From an uncultured Acidobacteriota bacterium (lineage in GTDB: Bacteria > Acidobacteriota > Terriglobia > Terriglobales > Acidobacteriaceae), in NCBI GenBank assembly GCA_903851035.1, contig CAINND010000025.1, forward strand, positions 1 to 64,000: 64,000 bases of DNA, in the 5' to 3' direction. How positions within the stretch are numbered: position 1 is the stretch's first letter; the number at the start of each line of letters is the position of its first letter. Made by a program: the position numbers and the translations under genes. The notes under the pieces are model-generated. The model did no database searches, was not told the DNA's origin, and was given only the letters and a program-made list of their open reading frames with translations. This document shows positions 43,318 through 51,195 of the stretch, piece by piece.

Positions 43318-44613
43318 ATGTTGAACGTTGGCAAGAAGCACATGATGAAGTTCGGAGTCTCGGTGCTCCTGCTGATCGCCTTCGGGTCGATTTTGCCTAC
43401 CTCTGCGCATGCGGACAAGAAAACGGACAAGAAGAAAGCCGCACCCGCGGTAGCCAAACCTTCCGACGGGTTGAACTGGGTGGACGGCGTGCCGGATTTC
43501 ACCACGATCGTCTTCCCGCCGGCGCCGGCGGTGCCGCGCATCCGCTACCTGGATTACTTCTCGTCTTCGCTGCCGGAGTTGCCGAAGGTTGAGCGCCAGA
43601 AGCAGAAGGCCGGCTGGATGGATCGCCTGGCCGGTGTGGACAACAACGAGGGCGACAAGAAGGCTCCCAAGATTCGTTATCACCTGTTTGCGCCGTATGG
43701 CCTGGCGGTGGATTCCAAGGGCCTGCTCTATATTGCGGACACCAAGGTGGGCGCGGTCTTCATCTTCAACACGGAAAACGATCATGTTGAGCTGATCAAG
43801 GCGGGCACGGATGCGCAGTTCAAGAGCATCTTCGGCCTGGCCATTGACGATGCCGATCACCTGTTTGTTTCCGATGGCGGGCGCCACGAAATTCTCGAAT
43901 TCGACGCCGAGCACAAGTATGTAGGCTCGTTTGGCCTGCACGATCTGCGCACGCCGGCCGGCATCGCCATTGATCTGGAGAACCGCTTCCTGTATGTGGC
44001 GGACGCGGAGCTGGATCAGGTTGTCGTCTTTGATGCCGACTCGCACGCGGTGTTGCGCAAGCTGGGCACGACGGGCAAGAACCACACGCTGACCGATCCG
44101 GGCAACTTCAGCAAGCCGTCGAACGTGGCTGTGGGCAAGGGCGGCGATGTATTTATCAGCGACACGATGAATGACCGGGTCGAGGTTTTTGACGCCGACG
44201 GTAACTTCATCCGCACCTTTGGGCAGAACGGCGACGCGGTGGGCAACTTTGCCCGCCCCAAGGGCATTGCGGTGGATACCGACGGTCATGTTTGGGTGGC
44301 AGACGCCATGCTGAACCGCCTTCAGGTGTTTACCCCCGATGGCCAGGTGCTGATGTCGTTTGGCGGATACGGGATTGGGCCGGCGCAGTTCCAGGCGCTG
44401 ACCGGCTTGACCTTTGACGCCAAGCGCAACCGCCTGTTTGCCGCCGAGCAGATTTATGGTCGAGTTCAGATGTTCCGCTACTACACGGATGACGAAGCGC
44501 GGGCAGAGATTGCCAAGCGCCGCGCCGGTAAGAGCGACGAGGCGGCAAAGGCAAAGGCGGGCGAGGTGAAGAGCGCGCCGCAGCTTAAGTTGCCGCCGGA
44601 GGCCAAGCCGTAA
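43318..44613 (+). CDS. Exported NHL-repeat beta-propeller protein (copy 1)
   Basis: A 431-residue protein with a signal peptide (about 1-32; the strongest version starts at the internal Met 10). A Lys-rich segment and a Pro-rich region (FPPAPAVPRIRYLDYF) precede about six NHL repeats (120-395), with motifs such as PYGLAVDSKGLLYIADT and PKGIAVDTDGHVWVADA. A charged Lys/Ala tail ends the chain. Its gene abuts the 16-haem cytochrome gene without a gap, so the two are surely co-expressed. NHL propellers recur in cytochrome-filament and outer-membrane conduit loci. It is related to the protein at 50101. Confidence 0.9.
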   Translation: MLNVGKKHMMKFGVSVLLLIAFGSILPTSAHADKKTDKKKAAPAVAKPSDGLNWVDGVPDFTTIVFPPAPAVPRIRYLDYFSSSLPELPKVERQKQKAGWMDRLAGVDNNEGDKKAPKIRYHLFAPYGLAVDSKGLLYIADTKVGAVFIFNTENDHVELIKAGTDAQFKSIFGLAIDDADHLFVSDGGRHEILEFDAEHKYVGSFGLHDLRTPAGIAIDLENRFLYVADAELDQVVVFDADSHAVLRKLGTTGKNHTLTDPGNFSKPSNVAVGKGGDVFISDTMNDRVEVFDADGNFIRTFGQNGDAVGNFARPKGIAVDTDGHVWVADAMLNRLQVFTPDGQVLMSFGGYGIGPAQFQALTGLTFDAKRNRLFAAEQIYGRVQMFRYYTDDEARAEIAKRRAGKSDEAAKAKAGEVKSAPQLKLPPEAKP

Positions 44614-44658
44614 GAGGGCTGGCAAAAAGATTTAGCAGTCTCTAGTAGGCTGTTAATG

Positions 44659-44729
44659 CAGGGGCGAAAGTCCCTGGTAAGGGCAAGACAGGAAGACAAA
44701 AAATAGTAGTTGCTGATCATATCAGGAGG
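44659..44729 (+). promoter_or_regulatory. Leader hairpins before the first 4-haem cytochrome
   Basis: A 7-bp stem with a GAAA tetraloop (44659-44665 with 44670-44676, one G-T pair) is followed by a small inverted repeat CTGAT/ATCAG (44713-44717, 44721-44725) that overlaps the start of the very strong ribosome site AGGAGG (44724-44729). Such a layout could control translation. I know no riboswitch class that fits. Confidence 0.4.
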
Positions 44730-44738
44730 TTTACTAAA

Positions 44739-45851
44739 GTGAAAAAGATTCTCTTTGTGATGGCTCTGGTTGTTCTGGCCGCCGGCATGATGCTGGCCCA
44801 GACCACTCCCGGTACACCGGTTGCACTGCCCCTGCAGGGCGGCATCGCCGGCGCTACCTTTACTGGCAACGTTACCGGCCAGCTGAACTACATCCCGAAC
44901 TACGACGTCATGGGCGCGCACGAAAACGGCGGCCGTGGTTGCGCAGGTTGCCACGCTCCTCACAACGGAGCCAAGGGTAACGGCGGTACGGCTACTGGTT
45001 ACGGCAACTGGGCTTCGGCTCAGGGCGGCCTCTGGGGCGAAGACACCAGCGGCATCATGACCGGCTACGCGGGCGGAATCACCTTCAACGCCGGCAACAG
45101 CCACCACAGCGGCGTTCTGACCTGGGGCGCAGCTGCCCTGGTTCCGGCGACTGCCTGGACCGACTCGACCTACACCGGTGTTGCTACCTGCCTTAGCTGC
45201 CACGATGGCGTCAATGCCACCGGCGCCATGCTGAGCGGCTCTGCCTATGAGCAGGCTTTCGGCCTGTTGAACGGCGCAGCTCCTGTGGGCTTCAACACCA
45301 ACCGCAACGGCGCCCTGAGCACCGCGCTCTACGGCCCGAATGCGATCCCCACCTTCCTGGGCGGCGTGACTGGCCTGGGCTACAACTACCAGCACCCGGT
45401 AGGCCAGACGGCCAACCTGGGCGCCGTTCTGGGCACCGTTCTGACGAACCCCGCTTATGGTCTGTCTGCCGGCGTCACGAATGCTTCGATCAAGGTGACG
45501 GCCCTGACTCCTCAGAGCCCGTATGCTAACTTCGTGGCCACGTACTATCCGACCGCGTTGACTGCTACGGTTTCGCCGACTGGCAACACCAATGCTGGCA
45601 ACAACTTCGTGGTTTGCACCACCTGCCACAACCAGCACAACATGGCTGTGTACGCTGGAACTCGCGGCGGCGGCGGATTGCCGACCGGCGTGACCCAGGT
45701 TCGCACCATCTTCTTCGTCAACGGCGGCTACAACCCGGGCGCTCCCTATGACCCGACGCACGTGCCTTCGACGATGCGCTTCTGCCAGCAGTGCCACTTC
45801 TCGTTCGCTTCCGAAAACTACGGCGCGACGAACGTTGGTACCGCGTACTAA
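44739..45851 (+). CDS. 4-haem c-type cytochrome, OmcE-like motif order (copy 1)
   Basis: A 370-residue exported cytochrome with only four CXXCH motifs: 68-72 (CAGCHAPHNG), 151-155 (CLSCHDG), 293-297 (CTTCHNQHN) and 349-353 (CQQCH), and a conserved His-Pro (YQHPVGQ, about 219) between haems 2 and 3. This order resembles OmcE-type cytochromes that polymerise into extracellular filaments. The long spacers are rich in Gly, Asn, Thr and Ala. The signal peptide is residues 1-20. Translation starts at GTG 44739 with an ideal AGGAGG site, suggesting high expression. The filament role is an inference. Confidence 0.88.
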   Translation: MKKILFVMALVVLAAGMMLAQTTPGTPVALPLQGGIAGATFTGNVTGQLNYIPNYDVMGAHENGGRGCAGCHAPHNGAKGNGGTATGYGNWASAQGGLWGEDTSGIMTGYAGGITFNAGNSHHSGVLTWGAAALVPATAWTDSTYTGVATCLSCHDGVNATGAMLSGSAYEQAFGLLNGAAPVGFNTNRNGALSTALYGPNAIPTFLGGVTGLGYNYQHPVGQTANLGAVLGTVLTNPAYGLSAGVTNASIKVTALTPQSPYANFVATYYPTALTATVSPTGNTNAGNNFVVCTTCHNQHNMAVYAGTRGGGGLPTGVTQVRTIFFVNGGYNPGAPYDPTHVPSTMRFCQQCHFSFASENYGATNVGTAY

Positions 45852-45876
45852 TTTGGCCCTTAAAGCCGGTTAGTGG

Positions 45877-45908
45877 GGGGAGGGGGAGTATTCCTCCTCC
45901 CCTCTTTT
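45877..45908 (+). terminator. Rho-independent terminator
   Basis: A 10-bp stem (45877-45886 with 45893-45902, one G-T pair) of mostly G and C is followed by TCTTTTC. It would let the first 4-haem gene make an abundant separate mRNA. Confidence 0.8.
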
Positions 45909-46054
45909 CACGAATAAAGAACGCTTTATCGCAATGCAACAAGTTTGATTTATGTGAATTTCAGGGAATCGTCGAATTTATTAAAGACGGTTGCTTCGGC
46001 TGTGGGTAAAGTAATCCTATAGAGCCGCCGTTGGATGTTGCAGGAGGATGTCTT

Positions 46055-47131
46055 GTGAGAAAGCTTCGCAAGTTGTTGGCATTTCTCGCGCTGGCCGCCG
46101 GGGTCATGGCGGGCCAGACATCTGCCGGAAAGGCGGGCGCCAAGCCCATGGATGGCGGCACAACCTTTCTCGGCAACATTACAGGCGAGCTCAGCTACAT
46201 ACCAAACTACGATGTGATGGGCGGCCATGAAAACGGCGGGCGCGGCTGCGCCGGGTGCCACTCCCCACACAACGGAGCCAAAGGCAACGGCGGCACGCAA
46301 GCCGGATATGGCACCTATGCGGTTGCCCAGGGCGGATTGTGGGGGCAGGATACAAGCGCCATCATGTCCAGCTACACGGCCGGCATCACCTTCAACGGCA
46401 ACAGCACAAGACACAGCTCACGACTGACCTGGGGCACGGCGGCGCTGAACCCGATGACGGCCTGGTCGGACAGGACCTACACGGGCGTAGCGACCTGCCT
46501 GAGCTGCCACGATGGCGCAGTGTCCTCCGGGGCCATGATGAGCGGCATCAGCTACGAGCAGATGTTCGGACTGCTGAACGGCGTGGGGATTGGCCTGAAT
46601 TCGAATCGCAACAAATCATTGTCCAGCACGCTATACGGCAACAACTCGATCCCCACGTTCCTTGGGGGCAGCACGGGAGCAGGGTACAACTATCAGCATC
46701 CGATTGGGCAGAATGCCAACCTGGGCGCGGTGCTGGGCGCGGTGCTGACCAATAGCGGTTTTGGACTGGTATCCGGCATCACCGGCAATAAGATCTCGAT
46801 CACGACACTGACCCCGAACAGTCCGTATGCGAATTTTGTGGCAACCTATATACCTTCGGCCGTACTGGCTACGGTGCCGCAATCGGGCAACGCGGCCGAC
46901 AACTTTCTGGTATGCACGACTTGCCATAATCAGCACAACATGAGCGTGGTGAAACAGGTGCCGGCAGGAGCAACGCAGGTGCGCACGGTGTTTTTCGTGC
47001 GTGGCGGCTATAACCCGGGAGCGCCGTTTGACCCCACGCACGAACCTTCAACGATGCGCTTCTGCGAACAGTGCCACTTTGCCATGTCTGCCGAGTACTA
47101 CGGGGCAGTGAACATTGGGACGGCATATTAA
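46055..47131 (+). CDS. 4-haem c-type cytochrome, OmcE-like motif order (copy 2)
   Basis: A 358-residue paralogue of the preceding cytochrome, sharing the whole layout: CAGCHSPHNG, CLSCHDG, YQHPIGQ, CTTCHNQHN, CEQCH and the C-terminal NIGTAY. The signal peptide is about residues 1-20. GTG 46055 has AGGAGG 7 bases upstream. Codon use is less biased than in copy 1, which suggests lower expression and perhaps a minor or alternative subunit. It has its own upstream region of about 200 bases after a terminator, and is followed by the PPIase gene. Confidence 0.88.
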   Translation: MRKLRKLLAFLALAAGVMAGQTSAGKAGAKPMDGGTTFLGNITGELSYIPNYDVMGGHENGGRGCAGCHSPHNGAKGNGGTQAGYGTYAVAQGGLWGQDTSAIMSSYTAGITFNGNSTRHSSRLTWGTAALNPMTAWSDRTYTGVATCLSCHDGAVSSGAMMSGISYEQMFGLLNGVGIGLNSNRNKSLSSTLYGNNSIPTFLGGSTGAGYNYQHPIGQNANLGAVLGAVLTNSGFGLVSGITGNKISITTLTPNSPYANFVATYIPSAVLATVPQSGNAADNFLVCTTCHNQHNMSVVKQVPAGATQVRTVFFVRGGYNPGAPFDPTHEPSTMRFCEQCHFAMSAEYYGAVNIGTAY

Positions 47132-47199
47132 TCAGTAAAACGGACGGGGCGCAGTCTAGTAGCCCTGGACGTATTTTCAGCCTCTAGGATGGAGTTTCC

Positions 47200-48246
47200 A
47201 TGAAGTGGAAGTTTGGCCTTACCGTTGCGCTTGCCGCAACCACGATTTATGGACAAGCGCAGGTAGCCTCGCACAGTCCCGTACTGCAGAAAGCCGCGCC
47301 GCAAGCTGCGCCGCAGAATATGCAGTTGAATGCCACGCCGATGTTCCAGCCGACCGGCAAGCCGGTTGCCAAGATCAACGGAGTGGTGCTGACCGATCGG
47401 GATCTGCTGCGCGAAATGGTGACGATTTTCCCCTACGCGCGCACCCACAACGGCTTCCCCAAGGGTCAGGAAGAGATGATCCGCAAGGGCGCGCTGGCGA
47501 TGATCGAATTCGAGGAGCTGGTGTATCAGGAGGCGGAGCGCCGGCAGATGACCGTGCCGCCGGAGAAGGTGAAGCGGGCAGAAAATGCCTTCCGGAGCAA
47601 CTTCCAGTCTGAAGAGGAATTTGAGCATTACCTCAAGATGGAGATGAATGGCTCGCGTGAGCAGTTCCGCAAGATGGTGCGGCGCTCACTGTTGATTGAG
47701 GCCTATCAGAAAGCCCGCCTGGATGAGCCCTCCAAGGTGACCCTGGCCGAGGCGCGCGCCTACTACGACAAGAACTCGAAGAAGTTCATGCACGGTGAGA
47801 TGGTGCAGTTCCAGACGATCTCCGTTCTACCCCCGGAGAATGCCACCGCGGACGTGAAGGAGAAAGCCCACAAACATATTATGGAAGTGTGGGAGCAGGC
47901 CAAAAAGACCAAGAGCTATAACGAGTTCGGGCTGCTGGCGGAAAAGTACTCCGAGGACGACTACCGGGTAAACATGGGCAACCACAAACTTGGCGATCGG
48001 GGCGAGGTTCCGGAGCCGGTGCAGAAGATTCTGGACAAAATGAAGCCAGGCCAGGTCAGCGAAATCTGCCAGTTCGGACCGTACTATGCGATCTTCCGCC
48101 TGGAGGCCAGAAAGCCCGGCGGGCTGACCCCGTTTGCCGAAGTGAAAACAAAGATGTTGGATGACATGCACAAAGCAAAGTACGACAAATTACGCGGGGA
48201 ACTCGACAAAAAGTTAAGGGCCAGCGCCAAGGTCGAGGAATATTAG
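47200..48246 (+). CDS. Periplasmic parvulin-type peptidyl-prolyl isomerase
   Basis: A 348-residue protein of the SurA/PrsA/PpiC type. A signal peptide (1-20) is followed by an N-terminal SurA-like helical domain beginning KINGVVLTDRDLLREM (about 58-180), a parvulin domain (about 190-310, with GDRGEVPEPVQKIL and LKPGQVS-like KMKPGQVSEI), and a basic tail. It should help exported cytochromes or the next-door beta-barrel to fold. The ribosome site is GGATGGAG. PPIases are found beside filament cytochrome genes in other electron-transfer loci, as recalled from the literature. Confidence 0.92.
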   Translation: MKWKFGLTVALAATTIYGQAQVASHSPVLQKAAPQAAPQNMQLNATPMFQPTGKPVAKINGVVLTDRDLLREMVTIFPYARTHNGFPKGQEEMIRKGALAMIEFEELVYQEAERRQMTVPPEKVKRAENAFRSNFQSEEEFEHYLKMEMNGSREQFRKMVRRSLLIEAYQKARLDEPSKVTLAEARAYYDKNSKKFMHGEMVQFQTISVLPPENATADVKEKAHKHIMEVWEQAKKTKSYNEFGLLAEKYSEDDYRVNMGNHKLGDRGEVPEPVQKILDKMKPGQVSEICQFGPYYAIFRLEARKPGGLTPFAEVKTKMLDDMHKAKYDKLRGELDKKLRASAKVEEY

Positions 48247-48268
48247 AATCGCCTCCAGAGGGGGAGGA

Positions 48269-50119
48269 ATGATCCGGCTCGCCAAAGCAGAATACTGGTT
48301 TGCAGCACTCCTGTTGATATTAATGGCAGGAGTGCCCGCGCACGCGCAAGGAACAGACGCAGACTATCATGTTGATGGATTTCATCTGCAGCATCTTTCC
48401 GCGAGCGCTTCGGCAGGATATGACGGGCAGTACTCTAGCGATCAAAGCTCCACACATGACCTTGGGTTGGGCGGGAGCCTTAGCACCGGCGGCTATTATT
48501 ACAACCCAAACTTTCTTTCCTTTAATGCGAGCACCTACTACAACCGCGCGGAGAGCAACGCTGATTCCACAAATCTGCTTACAGCCAAAGGCTACAGCTT
48601 CAGCAGCCATATCTTTGGCGGTAGCAGCACTCCGGGAAATGTGATGTTAGGGCAGTCCTGGGGCAACAGCGGCACCTATGGAATTCCCGGACTGGTGGGA
48701 GCAACCAGCACTAGTGACAATCGAGACTTTGGTGTCTCCTGGTTATTCAAGAGGGTCAGCTTTCTCCGGAATGTTTCAGTTGGATTTGCCGACGACGCAA
48801 GCCACATGGAGATACTGGGCCTGGGCGTGACCGCCGATTCACACATCAAATCATACGGGATTGGCACAGGCGGCTATCTGGTCGCTGGTTTTCCGCTGAG
48901 TGGCAGCTATCAACACATTAATTCAACTACTTCCAGCAACCTGGGTGATGGTGGTGGCACGGTAAGCGGCGGCACGGGCACGGTAGATGCCTTCAAATTC
49001 GCAACCGGACACACCCTGCCCTTCCGCGGCAAACTGACAGTGTCTGCCTATCGCATGATTTCCAATAGCACGTCGGGCAAGGAGTCAGGGAGAAACGTCA
49101 GCGATGAAGTGGATGCTGCGATCTCCTCACGTGTGTGGCGGCTGCCGATATCCGCGAACATTGATTACAACGACAACGTGTACGGCGCCATGATCCAGGA
49201 GTTGAATCTCTCCGGCCAAACCGTACTGGTGGCGGACAATTCACCGCGCATCGGTACGTTGCTGATGAATGTCTCCAGTTCGTACAGCTTCCCACATCAC
49301 ATCTTTGTGACCGGCTACGCCAGCCGTCAGAATGAGTATCTGGGCGGGATCACAGTGGGGCAAACCTCGTTTGGCGGGAATGCGGCTTACAACTTCGGAA
49401 AATTTCTGAATGGACTGACCATCATCGCCGGGGTTCATGATTCCGCATCGCAGGTGGGCAATAACGGATTAGGAATGATTGGTACAGCCACCTACACAAG
49501 GAATGTGAATGGGTGGCATATGTTTGCCAATCTCAACTACAACCAGAACGTGCAGACGGTACTGGCGCTGTATACCAGTTCGTCGGTGGCGACATCGGCC
49601 TCGGTACGCCGTCAGGTACGCCATGGGTTGCAGTTCAGTGTGAGCGCTGGATACGGGCGCACGGTGTTCAACCAGCAAAGCGGAACCTCCAGCTATTCTG
49701 AGAATTTGTCAGCCACCATCTCGCACCATAAGCAGTCCGCATCTTTCTCCTACGCACGTTCAGGCGGCGAGGCAATCGTTACCAACACGGGACTGTCGCC
49801 AATACCTATTCCCGGAGTTCCCAACGTGTCACAGCCCTTTGGCGGGCACAGTTACTCGGCCGGGTATTCGAATAACTTGATCAAGCGTATGTCGGTGGCG
49901 GTTGGCTGGTCCCGATTTGACAGCGAAAGCACGACATTGGGAGCGCTGAGCAACATCGCCTCCACGACCTACACGGGCAGCATGAATTACACGTATCGGA
50001 AGCTGAATTTCATCGCCAATGCGGCGCGCGTGCAGCAGGGGGTAAACGCCTCCTCGGCGGTGCCCACGCAGTACACGGTGTATTACTTTGGGGTCTCGCG
50101 ATGGTTCAACTTCTTCTAG
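48269..50119 (+). CDS. Outer-membrane beta-barrel protein (616 aa)
   Basis: A signal peptide (1-27, ending AHAQ) is followed by about 590 residues of alternating amphipathic strands rich in Gly, Ser, Tyr and Asn, ending VYYFGVSRWFNFF, with the terminal Phe typical of barrel proteins handled by the BAM complex. Strand-like pieces such as GLQFSVSAGYGRTVF and KLNFIANAARVQ are regular through the C-terminal half. The size suits 20-26 strands. In this context it may be the porin sheath of a porin-cytochrome conduit. Its ribosome site is GGGGAGGA. The next gene begins inside its last 19 bases. Confidence 0.85.
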   Translation: MIRLAKAEYWFAALLLILMAGVPAHAQGTDADYHVDGFHLQHLSASASAGYDGQYSSDQSSTHDLGLGGSLSTGGYYYNPNFLSFNASTYYNRAESNADSTNLLTAKGYSFSSHIFGGSSTPGNVMLGQSWGNSGTYGIPGLVGATSTSDNRDFGVSWLFKRVSFLRNVSVGFADDASHMEILGLGVTADSHIKSYGIGTGGYLVAGFPLSGSYQHINSTTSSNLGDGGGTVSGGTGTVDAFKFATGHTLPFRGKLTVSAYRMISNSTSGKESGRNVSDEVDAAISSRVWRLPISANIDYNDNVYGAMIQELNLSGQTVLVADNSPRIGTLLMNVSSSYSFPHHIFVTGYASRQNEYLGGITVGQTSFGGNAAYNFGKFLNGLTIIAGVHDSASQVGNNGLGMIGTATYTRNVNGWHMFANLNYNQNVQTVLALYTSSSVATSASVRRQVRHGLQFSVSAGYGRTVFNQQSGTSSYSENLSATISHHKQSASFSYARSGGEAIVTNTGLSPIPIPGVPNVSQPFGGHSYSAGYSNNLIKRMSVAVGWSRFDSESTTLGALSNIASTTYTGSMNYTYRKLNFIANAARVQQGVNASSAVPTQYTVYYFGVSRWFNFF

Positions 50120-51195
50120 TTCGGGTGCGGGTCTGCCGCGCCATGGTGCTACTGGCCTGCCTAATGCTGTTGCCATGCTTTTCGGCAGCCATGAGCCGCT
50201 CCGAAAAGACCAGGCAGATTGCAAACCCGCCTGATCTTTTGCTGGACGGAGATCGAAAGCTGAGCTGGGTGCGCAGTTTTACCAGTGAGCGCGAGGTGCG
50301 GGGCAAGCTTGGCTTTTGGACTAAAGTACTAGACGTGGTGGCCGGTGAACCCGACTATCATCGCGTGATACGGCCTTATGGTATCGCGGTGGACTCGCGG
50401 GGGCGCGTGATTGTGACTGATCCCGGCGCCATGGGGGTTCACGTCTTCGATTTTGAGCAGCACAAGTATAAGTTTTTGGATCGCAAAGAGAAATCCAAGT
50501 TTCCCATGCGTGCGCCGCAATGTGTTGCGGTGGATGCCGAGGACAACATCTATGTGACGGATTCGGAGGCGGGAGAGATATTCGTCTTCGACTCGCACCT
50601 GAGTTTCCGACACACCATCGGCAGTTTGCGTGGCGGCGAAGGTTACTTCAAGCGCCCCACCGGCATTGCGGTGGATTCACATAGCAGGCGCATTTATGTA
50701 ACAGACACGCTGCGCGACCAGATTTTTGTTCTGGACTTTGAAGGCAGCGTACTGGCCAAGATCGGCAAGCACGGCTCGGGTGCCGGCGAACTGTACTTCC
50801 CCACCGAGTTACGGTTGCTGCCCGAAGGATTGATGGTTGTGGACGCCATGAACTTCCGGCTGCAATTTTTTGCACTGGACGGCACTCCCCAGGGAAGCAT
50901 GGGGCAGCTTGGCGATAGCGTGGGAGATATGTATCGACCCAAGGGCGCGGCAGTAGATTCGGAAGGACATTATTATGTAGCCGACGCGGCACTGGGCATG
51001 GTGCAGGTATTCAATCGCCAGGGCCAGTTGCTGTACTACTTCGGGAATCGCGGAGTGGAATTTGGTGAATTTCAACTGCCATCCGGTTTGTGGATCGACA
51101 AGAACGACCGAATTTATATAGTGGATTCCTTTAATTCGAGGATCCAGGTATTCCAGTATTACGGCGCGAAGAAGGCCGAGGGAGCGACGAAGTGA
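50101..51195 (+). CDS. Exported NHL-repeat beta-propeller protein (copy 2)
   Basis: A 364-residue protein; a hydrophobic export signal lies at about residues 12-30 (MVLLACLMLLPCFSAA). It is followed by about six NHL repeats (80-355) with IRPYGIAVDSRGRVIVTD, FKRPTGIAVDSHSRRIYVTD and FYVADAALG-like YYVADAALG motifs. The start may be ATG 50101, overlapping the barrel gene, or ATG 50143, which gives a cleaner signal peptide. It shares the propeller and order with the protein at 43318. Its end overlaps the next cytochrome start by 4 bases, so they are coupled. Confidence 0.9.
   Translation: MVQLLLVRVRVCRAMVLLACLMLLPCFSAAMSRSEKTRQIANPPDLLLDGDRKLSWVRSFTSEREVRGKLGFWTKVLDVVAGEPDYHRVIRPYGIAVDSRGRVIVTDPGAMGVHVFDFEQHKYKFLDRKEKSKFPMRAPQCVAVDAEDNIYVTDSEAGEIFVFDSHLSFRHTIGSLRGGEGYFKRPTGIAVDSHSRRIYVTDTLRDQIFVLDFEGSVLAKIGKHGSGAGELYFPTELRLLPEGLMVVDAMNFRLQFFALDGTPQGSMGQLGDSVGDMYRPKGAAVDSEGHYYVADAALGMVQVFNRQGQLLYYFGNRGVEFGEFQLPSGLWIDKNDRIYIVDSFNSRIQVFQYYGAKKAEGATK

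Noticed and set aside
41893-44625. Long minus-strand open frame (about 910 codons) opposite the 16-haem cytochrome and NHL gene
   Set aside because: It has the Leu/Val/Arg/His composition typical of antisense frames, and the plus strand carries unmistakable CXXCH and NHL coding.
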